NCBI GenBank assembly: GCA_910577745.1
Contig: CAJTNG010000001.1
Span: 93,459 to 157,458, forward strand
Direction of reading: 5' to 3'
From: an uncultured Anaeroplasmataceae bacterium
GTDB taxonomy: Bacteria; Bacillota_I; Bacilli_A; Acholeplasmatales; Anaeroplasmataceae
DNA length: 64,000 bases
This document shows positions 20,986 through 29,922 of this stretch, in pieces. The translations under genes were made by a program, and so were the position numbers. Position 1 is the first letter of the stretch. Every line of letters begins with the position of its first letter. The notes under the pieces are model-generated. The model ran no database searches. It saw nothing but the letters and a program-made list of their open reading frames with translations, and was not told where the DNA came from.

Positions 20986-21621
20986 ATGGAAGAAAAAGAT
21001 TTAAAAACAGAAGAAACTTCCTTAGAAGGAAAAAAAGAAAATATAGTTTTAAGAGGTCTTAAAGCATTTTGGAAATATTTAAAGGACATCTTTTTGAATT
21101 TTAAAGAGTCTTTTAAATATAATAATATGAAATTACCTGCTCTTTTAGTTGCAGTACCTGGTATTTTGTTAGGTTTCTTTTTGAATTTCCACTATACTGT
21201 GGTTGTTCAATTATCTTATTCTTATGTTACATTTGATCCTGAAACTATGGATATGGTAACACTGAATTATTCAGGTATGCCTTTTGATTATTCAGGAATC
21301 GTATTATTTGTATTAATGCTTATTGGTATATTAAATATCTTTTCCGCAGTATCAATGTCAGGAAAGAAGAATAAAAAATCTGTTGTTCTCGCAACAATTT
21401 TAACTTCATTGATTTTGGTATTAGGTGCATTGTATATTTATGCAATTGTCTATTTCTTAACTTTAGTTAATAATGGTTCGATTAAACTACCTGACTTCTC
21501 ATTTGATATAAATTTTGTTATGGCTTTTGTCTCTATCATTGGTTCTATTGTAGTTTCCATTATAGGAGTCATATTAGGATTTATGCGCTATGATAGAAAT
21601 TATAAAGAGGTAGAACGTTAA
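20986..21621 (+). CDS. Four-helix membrane protein of unknown function in the ABC operon
   Basis: 211 aa. It has a charged cytoplasmic N-terminus of about 45 residues (Lys/Glu-rich), then membrane segments at about 50-75, 103-124, 130-155 and 176-202. There is a short extracellular loop rich in Tyr/Asp after helix 1. No domain recognised. AGGAGG lies 7 nt before the ATG, 12 nt after the ATPase gene, and the stop overlaps the next start by 1 nt (TAATG). General build is like the neighbouring unknown proteins at 18497, 19218 and 21621. Confidence 0.75.
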   Translation: MEEKDLKTEETSLEGKKENIVLRGLKAFWKYLKDIFLNFKESFKYNNMKLPALLVAVPGILLGFFLNFHYTVVVQLSYSYVTFDPETMDMVTLNYSGMPFDYSGIVLFVLMLIGILNIFSAVSMSGKKNKKSVVLATILTSLILVLGALYIYAIVYFLTLVNNGSIKLPDFSFDINFVMAFVSIIGSIVVSIIGVILGFMRYDRNYKEVER

Positions 21622-22211
21622 TGTCAAAAAGAAGAATTGAAAATAGTGAAATTAATCCGTATAAGGTTGATAAACTTACTAAAATTCCTTCTTGGCTAAT
21701 TATTCTTATATTGAAATATTGGGCAGCAGCAGCTGCCGTTTTCTTTATGGCAATTGGTGGAATAGGCATAGGTTTTGATTTTTCTCAAGGAAATTTAGAA
21801 GATCCTTATGCGGCTATGGCTGATAGTATAGTTTTAATCATAATGATTGGATTGGGATTAGCTTTAGTTAATAATTATATCATTCGTCCTTTTGTGCGTA
21901 TGATGTACAATCGAAGAAATAATACATATGTATATAATATGATTAATTGTAAGGGATTAAAATCATTCTTTATCTCTTTAGCATATTATTTTACTCTTTC
22001 TGGAATCATGTTTTTCGTGATAAACTTTTTAAGTGCGAAAGGCTGGATTTTAGATTTATTTGGTACTACAGGTGGTATCGGTCTTGAGCCTTTCAGCTAT
22101 GCACTTTATTTTATAATTGTAGATTATATATGCCTTTTGATTAAATATTTAATTCTTTATATGAATAAGAGAATTCGCTATAAAAGACAGATGGAGGTAG
22201 ATTTGGCATAA
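21621..22211 (+). CDS. Four-helix membrane protein of unknown function in the ABC operon
   Basis: 196 aa with membrane segments at about 24-52, 68-92, 117-138 and 157-178. Basic residues cluster after helix 2 (RMMYNRRNN) and at the C-terminus, placing these parts inside. No family recognised. It overlaps both neighbours by 1 nt, so it is translationally coupled to the previous membrane protein and to the GH28 gene. Confidence 0.75.
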   Translation: MSKRRIENSEINPYKVDKLTKIPSWLIILILKYWAAAAAVFFMAIGGIGIGFDFSQGNLEDPYAAMADSIVLIIMIGLGLALVNNYIIRPFVRMMYNRRNNTYVYNMINCKGLKSFFISLAYYFTLSGIMFFVINFLSAKGWILDLFGTTGGIGLEPFSYALYFIIVDYICLLIKYLILYMNKRIRYKRQMEVDLA

Positions 22212-23770
22212 TGGAATTTCATGTTATTTTTAAAAGTTCCACAAGTATAACTTTAGAATTAGATAATAAAGATATTTGTGAAACTCAAAACTATACCTTA
22301 TATTTAAATAATGAACTATACCTAAAGGGAAATAAAAATGTAGTTAGTATCTTTAAGTTATCTCCCGCGACAGAATATTGTGTTGAGCTAGAGATGGATC
22401 AGGTGAAACATAAGCAATGGATTAAAACGGAAGAAGAGTATGTTTGTCTTAATGTCAAAGATTTTGGTGCAAAAGGTGATGGAAAAACAATAGATACGGC
22501 GTTTATCCAAGCTTGTATTTTATCTTGTCCAAACCATGGTAGAGTTTATTTTTCAAAGGGAGACTATTATACAGGACCTATCTTCTTAAAAAGTAATATC
22601 ACGATTGAACTTGCCGAGGGGGCTCATCTGATCGGTGATATAGATAGAACGCACTATCCTGTGCTTCCTGGTATGACATATACGAGTGACGAAAAGGATG
22701 AATATAATCTTGGCTCTTGGGAAGGAAATCCATTAGATTGCTTTGCATCTATTATCACAGGAATTCATGTAGAGAATGTAAAGATTATTGGACAAGGCAT
22801 CATTGATGGAAATGCGCAGAATTCTGATTGGTGGATAGAAGTTAGAAATAAGAAAATTGCATGGAGACCTAGAGGCGTCTTTTTAAATCATTGTAAAAAT
22901 GTAACCTTACAGGGAGTGACTGTTACAAATACACCTTCTTGGAATTTGCATCCTTATTTTTCAGAAGATTTAAAGTTTATTGACTTAAAACTTGTCAATC
23001 CTAAAAACTCTCCAAACACAGATGGTTGTGATCCAGAATCCTGTAACCATGTAGAAATTATAGGTGTATATTTTTCAGTAGGAGATGACTGTATTGCCAT
23101 TAAAGCTGGAAAAATATTTATGGGAAGAAAATATAAGAAGCCTTCTGAAAACTTTATAATTCGTAATTGCTCTATGAATTTTGGACATGGTGCTGTGGTA
23201 TTGGGAAGTGAGATGTCTGGTGGGATTAAAAACATTGCTGTATCTCAATGTTATTTTAATCAAACAGACCGTGGATTACGAATTAAGACTCGTAGAGGTC
23301 GAGGCAAAGATGCAGTAATTGATGGAATAACTTTCGAAAATATTCAGATGAACGAAGTATTAACACCTTTGGTGGTTAACATGTTTTATTATTGTGATCC
23401 TGATGGTCATTCAGAATATGTGTATTCAAAAGAAAAGTTACCAGTAGACGATAGAACGCCATACTTGGGTAAGTTTTTATTCAAAGATATAACGTGCGAG
23501 AATGTAAATGTTGCTGCAGGAACATTCTTTGGACTTCCAGAACAGCCAATTGAATCCATTTCCTTAGAAAATGTTAGCTTTTCTTATGCTGAACATCCAG
23601 TTTCTGGCTTGCCAGCTATGATGGATGGCTTAGAGAAAATGAGTGGCAAGGGACTCATCTTTAATTATGTAAATGAAGTAAATTTAAATAATGTAATTTT
23701 TGAGAATTTTAATGAACAAGAAGTCGAAATTACAGAAGTAGGAAAAGTAAATCAAAGTAAGCTAATTTAA
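22211..23770 (+). CDS. Glycoside hydrolase family 28 (polygalacturonase-like), cytoplasmic
   Basis: 519 aa. An N-terminal fibronectin-III-like region of about 75 residues precedes a parallel beta-helix GH28 domain starting at VKDFGAKGDG. The catalytic set is visible: NTDGCD, GDDCIAIK (paired Asp), FGHG (catalytic His) and RIKT (substrate Arg/Lys). GH28 enzymes hydrolyse alpha-galacturonosyl links by inversion. The FnIII-like N-domain and the lack of a signal peptide fit an exo-acting enzyme working on imported oligogalacturonides or rhamnogalacturonides. It is the last gene of the importer operon, coupled by a 1-nt overlap, and ends in a terminator whose loop contains the stop codon. Confidence 0.92.
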   Translation: MEFHVIFKSSTSITLELDNKDICETQNYTLYLNNELYLKGNKNVVSIFKLSPATEYCVELEMDQVKHKQWIKTEEEYVCLNVKDFGAKGDGKTIDTAFIQACILSCPNHGRVYFSKGDYYTGPIFLKSNITIELAEGAHLIGDIDRTHYPVLPGMTYTSDEKDEYNLGSWEGNPLDCFASIITGIHVENVKIIGQGIIDGNAQNSDWWIEVRNKKIAWRPRGVFLNHCKNVTLQGVTVTNTPSWNLHPYFSEDLKFIDLKLVNPKNSPNTDGCDPESCNHVEIIGVYFSVGDDCIAIKAGKIFMGRKYKKPSENFIIRNCSMNFGHGAVVLGSEMSGGIKNIAVSQCYFNQTDRGLRIKTRRGRGKDAVIDGITFENIQMNEVLTPLVVNMFYYCDPDGHSEYVYSKEKLPVDDRTPYLGKFLFKDITCENVNVAAGTFFGLPEQPIESISLENVSFSYAEHPVSGLPAMMDGLEKMSGKGLIFNYVNEVNLNNVIFENFNEQEVEITEVGKVNQSKLI

Positions 23771-23790
23771 GAATTAGCTTTTTCTTTTTT
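23759..23790 (+). terminator. Terminator of the ABC/GH28 operon
   Basis: AAGCTAATT and AATTAGCTT pair over 9 bp around TAAG, then a T-rich run. The GH28 stop codon (23768-23770) forms the loop. Confidence 0.88.
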
Positions 23791-23888
23791 TAATAAATAT
23801 GATATAATTATAATATGCTACAAATGCGATAGCTGAAAGTATGAAGAAAGGTGTTATATTTATTTTGCACAATAAATTGGTGAAAAAT

Positions 23889-25361
23889 ATGAAGTTTAAA
23901 AATCCAGTATTATTATCTGATTTTTCAGATCCTGATGTTATTCGATTTAAAGATAGTTACTATTTAATAGCTTCTAGTTTTAATCATACCCCAGGAGTTC
24001 CAGTTTTAAAAAGTAAAAATTTAGTGAATTGGAAATTGATTCATTATGTGTATCAGTCTCTTCCAATGGAAAAGTATTCCAAGGTTCATCACGGAGATGG
24101 GGCATGGGCGCCATCCATTCGATATCATAATGGTTTATTTTATGCGATTGTACCTTTTCCTGATGAAGGGATATATATTTCTTCCTGCACAGACATTGAC
24201 AAAGGAGACTGGTCTGAACCATGGTGTTTATTTGAAGCTCAAGGGGTTATAGATCCATGTCCTATTTGGGATGAAGATAAATGCTATTTGGTTGTAGGCT
24301 TTGCGAAAAGCAGAATAGGCTTTAATTCGATGTTAGGAGTATATGAGGTAACTCCAGATTTAAAAACGAAATTGACAGAGTATAAAATTGTTTTTGATGG
24401 TCATCATACACAACCAACCATTGAGGGGCCAAAATTTTATAAACGGAATAGCTACTATTATATTATGGCTCCTGCGGGTAGTGTAAAAACAGGTTGGCAG
24501 GTTTGCTTAAGAAGTAAGAATATTTATGGGCCTTATGAAGAAAAAATTGTTTTAATGCAAAGTGGAACATCCATTAATGGTCCACATCAAGGAGCGTTGA
24601 TTGACTTAGAAGATGGCGGATGGGCATTTATGCACTTCCAGGATAAAAAGGCATATGGAAGAGTTGTACATTTACAACCTGTAGAATGGATAGAAGATTG
24701 GCCAGTGTGTGGTAAAATAGGGGATCCTTTATTGCCGGGAATTCCTTATGAAGAATGTGAGTATTTGATTGAAAAGGAATCTGATGATTGTATTCCTGTT
24801 TCTGATGAGTTTAGAGGAAAAGAATTATCCTTGATTTGGCAAACTCCAGCGAATAAAACGGGGCATTGTTATGATGTAAATGATGGTTTGACTTTATATT
24901 GTACTTATTTTGATGAAGAGGCATATCATGCTTTAAATTTAACACCAAATCTGTTCTTAAATAAAATTGCGTTATATTCTTTTGAAATTCATACAAGATG
25001 TAATTTAGATTTTGAAAATGATGGAGATGAAGCAGGGTTATGTTATATGGGGAATGTGTATGCTTATCTTTGTGTAAAACAAATTCGTGGTAAAAATCAT
25101 CTTTTATTAAAAGAAGGTAATTTTAAGCAAACAGAAGATGGCATCCTAGAAGATATACCTTATGATCAAGGTACAATTGAATTTATGATGCGATATATTG
25201 GTCCAGAAACTTATCAGTTAGGATACAATGGAGTATGGCTAGACAGGACTTTCACGGCTACTGTGGGAAGATGGATTGGCGGTAAATATGGGATTTACGC
25301 CAAAGGATTAAAAACGGGTGGTAAAGCTGTGTTTGATTATTTTAAAGTAGAAGAAATATAG
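23889..25361 (+). CDS. Glycoside hydrolase family 43 with C-terminal beta-sandwich
   Basis: 490 aa. An N-terminal five-bladed propeller contains the GH43 triad: general-base Asp in FSDPDVI, the pKa-modulating Asp in VIDPCPIW, and the general-acid Glu in TIEGPKF. A beta-sandwich domain of the beta-xylosidase C-terminal type follows from about residue 300. Likely activity is beta-xylosidase or alpha-arabinofuranosidase on side chains. There is no signal peptide. The start is uncertain: ATG 23889 has GGTGA 5 nt upstream and begins just before the domain. ATG 23841, or ATT 23862 behind AAAGGTG, would add 16 or 9 residues. TATAAT elements at about 23803-23815 suggest its own promoter. Confidence 0.88.
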   Translation: MKFKNPVLLSDFSDPDVIRFKDSYYLIASSFNHTPGVPVLKSKNLVNWKLIHYVYQSLPMEKYSKVHHGDGAWAPSIRYHNGLFYAIVPFPDEGIYISSCTDIDKGDWSEPWCLFEAQGVIDPCPIWDEDKCYLVVGFAKSRIGFNSMLGVYEVTPDLKTKLTEYKIVFDGHHTQPTIEGPKFYKRNSYYYIMAPAGSVKTGWQVCLRSKNIYGPYEEKIVLMQSGTSINGPHQGALIDLEDGGWAFMHFQDKKAYGRVVHLQPVEWIEDWPVCGKIGDPLLPGIPYEECEYLIEKESDDCIPVSDEFRGKELSLIWQTPANKTGHCYDVNDGLTLYCTYFDEEAYHALNLTPNLFLNKIALYSFEIHTRCNLDFENDGDEAGLCYMGNVYAYLCVKQIRGKNHLLLKEGNFKQTEDGILEDIPYDQGTIEFMMRYIGPETYQLGYNGVWLDRTFTATVGRWIGGKYGIYAKGLKTGGKAVFDYFKVEEI

Positions 25362-25377
25362 GAAAATTTCTTGGGGT

Positions 25378-25824
25378 ATGAGAACAGAAAATGTGGAATT
25401 GACGGTGTTATGTTTGGTTCATACAGAAACTGAGATTTTGTTGCAAAATCGGATAAAAAAGGATTGGAAAGGATTTACCTTACCTGGCGGGCATATCGAA
25501 AAAAATGAATCCATCGTAGATGCAGTCATCAGAGAAATTAAGGAAGAAACCGGACTGACCATCTACCATCCAAAACTTTGTGGTATCAAACAATTTCCTA
25601 TGGATCATGGGAGATATCTGGTATTTCTTTTTGAAACAAAAGAATTTACAGGAACTTTAGTTTCTTCCTCAGAAGGAGATATGCATTGGATAAAGATGAG
25701 TGAATTATCCAAAATTAATTTAGTAGAGGACTTCTCGGATTTACTAAAGGTAATGTTAGATGAAAATTTAAATGAGTTTCAATATGTGAAAGAACAAGAG
25801 GACTGGAAAGTTGTATTAAAATAA
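25378..25824 (+). CDS. Nudix hydrolase (8-oxo-dGTPase/MutT-like)
   Basis: 148 aa. An intact Nudix box starts at GGHIEKNES and ends REIKEETGL (G-x5-E-x7-REUxEExGU), which coordinates Mg2+ for cleavage of nucleoside diphosphate-X bonds. The N-terminal VELTVLCLVHTETEILLQNR fits the 8-oxo-dGTP diphosphatase subgroup. It starts 16 nt after the GH43 gene with GG-rich sequence close upstream, so it is probably cotranscribed. Why it sits in a glycan locus is unclear; a sugar-nucleotide substrate is possible. Confidence 0.85.
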   Translation: MRTENVELTVLCLVHTETEILLQNRIKKDWKGFTLPGGHIEKNESIVDAVIREIKEETGLTIYHPKLCGIKQFPMDHGRYLVFLFETKEFTGTLVSSSEGDMHWIKMSELSKINLVEDFSDLLKVMLDENLNEFQYVKEQEDWKVVLK

Positions 25825-25835
25825 TAGCAGGTGGG

Positions 25836-25853
25836 GGGATATGAGAATATCCC
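25836..25853 (+). terminator. Short stem-loop after the Nudix gene
   Basis: GGGATAT and ATATCCC pair around GAGA; T-rich sequence follows only loosely. Probably a weak terminator. Confidence 0.5.
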
Positions 25854-25887
25854 TTATCTTTATTTATGGTTTATGTATCTAGCGCTT

Positions 25888-25916
25888 CGTTGAATTAGAA
25901 GCCAAAATATGGTATG
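25888..25916 (+). promoter_or_regulatory. Promoter before the six-hairpin glycosidase gene
   Basis: TTGAAT (25888-25893), 17 bp, TATGAT (25911-25916), 32 bp before the start codon. Confidence 0.6.
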
Positions 25917-25948
25917 ATAAGTATGTTGAAAATTTGGAGGAAATAGAG

Positions 25949-27769
25949 ATGAAAAAAGAATTCATTTCAAAATTTGATATTCATCATAAAGAGATGGATA
26001 TATCCAATCCTCTCACGGTTGGTAATGGAAATTTTGCCTTTACCTGTGATGTGACAGGTGTTCAAACCTTCTATGAGGCATACCGGCGTATTCCTCTTTG
26101 TACCATGAGTAATTTCATTTGGGCACAGAGAAATACAGAAGGACAAATTCCTTATCAAGAATATGCTAGAGCACAAGACGGAGCCCCTATACGTTATATG
26201 ACGGATACAGAGTCCAAAGACTATGATAAGTTTAGGGATGATGTATTTAAGTTTGATTTATTTAAATTAGTATTTCTATATAAAAATGAGAGATTAAAAT
26301 ATGAACAAATAGAAGTGGTTTCTCAACAACTCTCTTTATATGATGGAATTCTAATTTCAAAGTTTAAAATAGAGGGGATACTTGTAGAAGTAGAAACGAA
26401 GATTCCACAGAATCATAATAACTTGCAGATTAAAGTTCGAACGAAATTAATAGATTTAGCTCTTAAAATTATATTTTTTGAACCTGCATCTACAATGGAA
26501 GGTAGAACAGAAAAGCAGAGTTCCTATGAAACTGAGCAAAATGTTTTTTTCATAAAATCAGAGCTTGCTTCTTATGCTCTTTATTTTAAAACGAATTTAC
26601 CACGGGAAGACTCTGTTTTTTATATCAAAGACAAAGCCTATTTTATTTTTTCTTTCCACCAAGACTTTGAAGATGATAATGCCATGCACGATTACTTTTC
26701 TAAAGCGAAATCTTTAGATACGGGGGATGAAGAGCTGAATAGAAGACTTGTGCTATCATTATATCTCTTAAAAGTGAATACTTTAGGAATTTATCCGCCA
26801 GCAGAAACGGGACTTACTTGTAATTCGTGGTATGGTAAATTTCATTTAGAAATGCATCTATGGCATCATTTAGGTTTAATTCGAATGGGGCTATATGAAT
26901 ATGTTCTTCCATCCTTATTATGGTATTTGACCCTTTATGAGTCTTCAAAAGAACGAGCAGAATTTCAAGGGTATCAAGGGATTAGATTGCCGAAAATGAC
27001 AGATTATCGAGGGCAAGATACCCCATCTAATATTGGGTGCTTATTGATTTGGCAAATGCCACATATTATCATCATGCTAGATGAAATACTGTATCAGAAT
27101 CCAAAAGTGTTAGATATTGAGAGATTTATTCCTTTGGTTAAAGGACTCATTGATTTTATGAGTAGCTTTTATTATAAGAAAAATGGATATTACCATTTAG
27201 ATACCCCGCTTATCCCTGCGAATGAAAATGTTGAATATGATAAGGATACCCCGATATTTGAAGAATGTTATACGATTCACGCTTTTCAAATTTTTAAGCG
27301 ATGGATAAAGGAATATAAGTTAGAATATGATACGAATAGAATAGAGGATATTCTAAAGGACTATGTTCCGCTTCCGGTATATCAAAATTGTTATGAAGCT
27401 TTTCAGGGATGTGAAGAAACTTATTCGAAGTACCCACATGATCATCCAATGATGATAGGAATGTATTCTTTTTTTAAGAGTACCCTTGTGGATGAAAGTA
27501 TTATACAGCATACGTTAAATAAGATTTTAAATGCTTGGACACTAGATGATACTTGGGGATGGGATTTTCCAATGCTTGCGATGAGTGCATATCATGTAGG
27601 AGATAAGGATTTAGCGCTTCAAATTTTGAAAATGAAAGCATTAAAAAATGGCTATATCAAGAATGGTCATAATCCTCAATTGCCAAAGCAGGATCTTCCA
27701 ATCTATCTGCCAGGGAATGGAGCATACATATTAGCTTTAAGTCATATTTTTGAGGAGGAATTCAAATGA
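25949..27769 (+). CDS. Six-hairpin (alpha/alpha)6 glycosidase-like protein, specificity unknown
   Basis: 606 aa, no signal peptide. The N-terminal third has a beta-rich domain beginning NPLTVGNGNFAFT, as in GH65-like and related proteins. The rest is helical with the segment WYGKFHLEMHLWHH (about residue 290) and DTPSNIGCLLIWQMPH, both typical of the (alpha/alpha)6 barrels grouped around GH65/GH95-type enzymes. I cannot assign a family number or substrate. It lies between two GH43 genes and overlaps the second by 4 nt (ATGA), so an activity on the same oligosaccharide is likely. ATG 25949 is used because GGAGG lies 8 nt before it; the upstream TTG is part of the ribosome site. Confidence 0.78.
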   Translation: MKKEFISKFDIHHKEMDISNPLTVGNGNFAFTCDVTGVQTFYEAYRRIPLCTMSNFIWAQRNTEGQIPYQEYARAQDGAPIRYMTDTESKDYDKFRDDVFKFDLFKLVFLYKNERLKYEQIEVVSQQLSLYDGILISKFKIEGILVEVETKIPQNHNNLQIKVRTKLIDLALKIIFFEPASTMEGRTEKQSSYETEQNVFFIKSELASYALYFKTNLPREDSVFYIKDKAYFIFSFHQDFEDDNAMHDYFSKAKSLDTGDEELNRRLVLSLYLLKVNTLGIYPPAETGLTCNSWYGKFHLEMHLWHHLGLIRMGLYEYVLPSLLWYLTLYESSKERAEFQGYQGIRLPKMTDYRGQDTPSNIGCLLIWQMPHIIIMLDEILYQNPKVLDIERFIPLVKGLIDFMSSFYYKKNGYYHLDTPLIPANENVEYDKDTPIFEECYTIHAFQIFKRWIKEYKLEYDTNRIEDILKDYVPLPVYQNCYEAFQGCEETYSKYPHDHPMMIGMYSFFKSTLVDESIIQHTLNKILNAWTLDDTWGWDFPMLAMSAYHVGDKDLALQILKMKALKNGYIKNGHNPQLPKQDLPIYLPGNGAYILALSHIFEEEFK

Positions 27770-29337
27770 TTGTAAAAAATCCAATATTGACAGGCTTCAA
27801 TCCAGATCCTGCCATTTGTAAAGCAAAGGACACCTATTATATTGCAACGTCTACGTTTGAAACATTTCCAGGACTGAATATTTATGAATCTAAAGATTTG
27901 GTGAACTGGAAATTAATAGCACATCCTTTGGGGGATAAATTTATAGATATGACAAACAATGTGCCATCTTCGGGGGTATGGGCTCCAGATATCACATACA
28001 AAGATGGTATATTTTATATTGTTTTTTCTAATGTGCAAACATGGAGTAAAGGACCCTTTAAAGATTGTTTTAATTACATCATTTCTGCAGAATCTATTTA
28101 TGGACCATGGAGTGACCCATACTTGGTAAATGCTAGCGGTTTTGATGCCTCCTTATTTCATGACGAGGATGGAAAATCCTACTTTGTCAATATGGAATGG
28201 GATTTTAGAAAAGGAAAAGGAAATCCTTGTTTTACAGGGATTTTAGTTCAAGAAATAGATTTAGAACGGCATACCTTAGTAGGACAAATGCACAAGGTAT
28301 TCCGAGGAACGGAACGTGGTTTTGTGGAAGGTCCCCACATTTATAAAAAAGATGGCTATTATTATTTGTTTTGTGCAGAAGGTGGAACAGGGTATAATCA
28401 TGCGGAAAGTGTGAGTCGATCAACATCCATCTTTGGCCCTTATGAGTCTCATCCAGACGGTCTTCTTATCAGTGCGAAAGATACAGATGCTTCTCTGCAA
28501 AGAGCTGGACATGCCTCCTTAGTGGATGGCGGGGAAAACGGTTGGTATATTGCGCATCTATGTAGTAGACCTTTGAATGGTAGATGTATTTTAGGAAGAG
28601 AAACAGCCCTGCAAAATATTATATGGAAGAAGGATTGGCCCTATTTGGCCCATGGAAGTTCTGTTCCAAGAGAGTATTATGAAGTGAAGAATGAGATAGA
28701 ACCAATGGATTTCAATCAAGAGATTCATTATGATTTTCTATCAAAACAGTTTGAACTTGATTTTCAAACGTTAAGAATTGATATGTCTCCTTACGCAAAA
28801 AGAACAAAGGAAACACTTACTTTAATCGGAAAACAATCCTTTGATTCTACCTATCTCCAAAATACATGGCAAAGAAGACAACAACATTTTTGTTGTACAT
28901 TTGGGTGTAAGCTATCTTATGAACCAGATTATTTTGGTCATCTTGCAGGATTGATTTATAGATATCAAGAAGGAGATTTATATTTGCTGTATTCTACATT
29001 TGATGAGGAAAAGGGAAAAGTTCTTCGTATGCTTGCTCAACATGAATATGAAACAGCATATTATCCTGAAGTATGTATTCCTTATGCGGGGGATATTTAT
29101 TTAAAAATTGTGGTTCGCTATAAAGAAGCTCAATTTTATTATTCTTTAGATGGTAAATATTATCAGTCAGTAGGAGATGTTTTAGATGCCACTATGATTA
29201 GTGATCAGTTTGTAAAGCATGGGGGATTTACAGGTGCATTTTTAGGGTTATATACTTCTGATTCAAAATATGCAAATCAAGAAGCGGCCTTCTCTAATGT
29301 ATATTATAAAAAACTTGAGGATAAGGAGAAATGTTAG
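27766..29337 (+). CDS. Glycoside hydrolase family 43, beta-xylosidase type
   Basis: 523 aa. The catalytic propeller starts FNPDPAI (general-base Asp), with SGVWAPDI, FDASLFHDEDG and the acid Glu in FVEGPHIY, followed by a C-terminal concanavalin-like domain (from about residue 325) that in XynB-type enzymes closes the active site. The domain layout matches beta-xylosidase/alpha-arabinofuranosidase enzymes of this family, which are usually cytoplasmic. It starts inside the end of the upstream gene (ATGA overlap). A xylogalacturonan or arabinoxylan target would suit the locus. Confidence 0.92.
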   Translation: MIVKNPILTGFNPDPAICKAKDTYYIATSTFETFPGLNIYESKDLVNWKLIAHPLGDKFIDMTNNVPSSGVWAPDITYKDGIFYIVFSNVQTWSKGPFKDCFNYIISAESIYGPWSDPYLVNASGFDASLFHDEDGKSYFVNMEWDFRKGKGNPCFTGILVQEIDLERHTLVGQMHKVFRGTERGFVEGPHIYKKDGYYYLFCAEGGTGYNHAESVSRSTSIFGPYESHPDGLLISAKDTDASLQRAGHASLVDGGENGWYIAHLCSRPLNGRCILGRETALQNIIWKKDWPYLAHGSSVPREYYEVKNEIEPMDFNQEIHYDFLSKQFELDFQTLRIDMSPYAKRTKETLTLIGKQSFDSTYLQNTWQRRQQHFCCTFGCKLSYEPDYFGHLAGLIYRYQEGDLYLLYSTFDEEKGKVLRMLAQHEYETAYYPEVCIPYAGDIYLKIVVRYKEAQFYYSLDGKYYQSVGDVLDATMISDQFVKHGGFTGAFLGLYTSDSKYANQEAAFSNVYYKKLEDKEKC

Positions 29338-29382
29338 AAAAGAATAGGAGGAAGCTTATTCTTATTCCTTATGTATTTTTCT

Positions 29383-29410
29383 TTGTATTTTAATTCTTTT
29401 GTGATATAAT
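29383..29410 (+). promoter_or_regulatory. Promoter of rpiB-upp-atp
   Basis: TTGTAT (29383-29388), 16 bp, extended -10 TGA followed by TATAAT (29405-29410). It is the only good promoter before the 12-gene run. Confidence 0.65.
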
Positions 29411-29472
29411 AGCGTTGAATATTTATATTTGGAAAAATATAGTAAAAAATAGGTAATAGAGGTGATTTCAAA

Positions 29473-29922
29473 GTGAAGATTTCTATAGGTTGTGATCATT
29501 CAGCTTTAGATTTGAAAGAAGAGCTAGTTTCTTATTTGAAGAGCTTTAAGTATGACATCAAGGATTGTGGAACATTTAATAAAGAAAGTTGTGATTATAC
29601 AGATTTTGGTCTTGCGGTTGCATTAGATGTCAGAAATAAAACTTCTGACTTTGGTATTGTCATCTGTTATACAGGGATTGGAATGTCCATTATTGCAAAC
29701 AAGGTCCAAGGAATTCGCTGTGCTTTAGTACATTGTGAAGAAGAAGCCAAACTTACAAGAGAACATAACGATTCGAATTGCTTGGCTTTATCTGCAAAAT
29801 ATACGAACTTTGAGGAAGCCAAACGAATTGTGATGACTTGGTTAAATACTCCATTTTCTAATGGAGATAGACACATAAGAAGAGTAGAAAAAATATTGAA
29901 ATATGAGGAGGAGCAAAAATGA
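29473..29922 (+). CDS. rpiB: Ribose-5-phosphate isomerase B (RpiB/LacAB family)
   Basis: 149 aa. It interconverts ribose-5-phosphate and ribulose-5-phosphate in the pentose phosphate pathway. Family motifs: [11 protein letters not shown] at the N-terminus (substrate Asp-His), Cys in [11 protein letters not shown] (catalytic thiol; most relatives have CGTGIG, here Tyr replaces Gly) and [13 protein letters not shown]. Start is GTG 29473 with GAGGTG 7 nt upstream. It overlaps upp by 4 nt. It also feeds pentoses from the neighbouring hemicellulose genes into central metabolism. Confidence 0.93.
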   Translation: MKISIGCDHSALDLKEELVSYLKSFKYDIKDCGTFNKESCDYTDFGLAVALDVRNKTSDFGIVICYTGIGMSIIANKVQGIRCALVHCEEEAKLTREHNDSNCLALSAKYTNFEEAKRIVMTWLNTPFSNGDRHIRRVEKILKYEEEQK

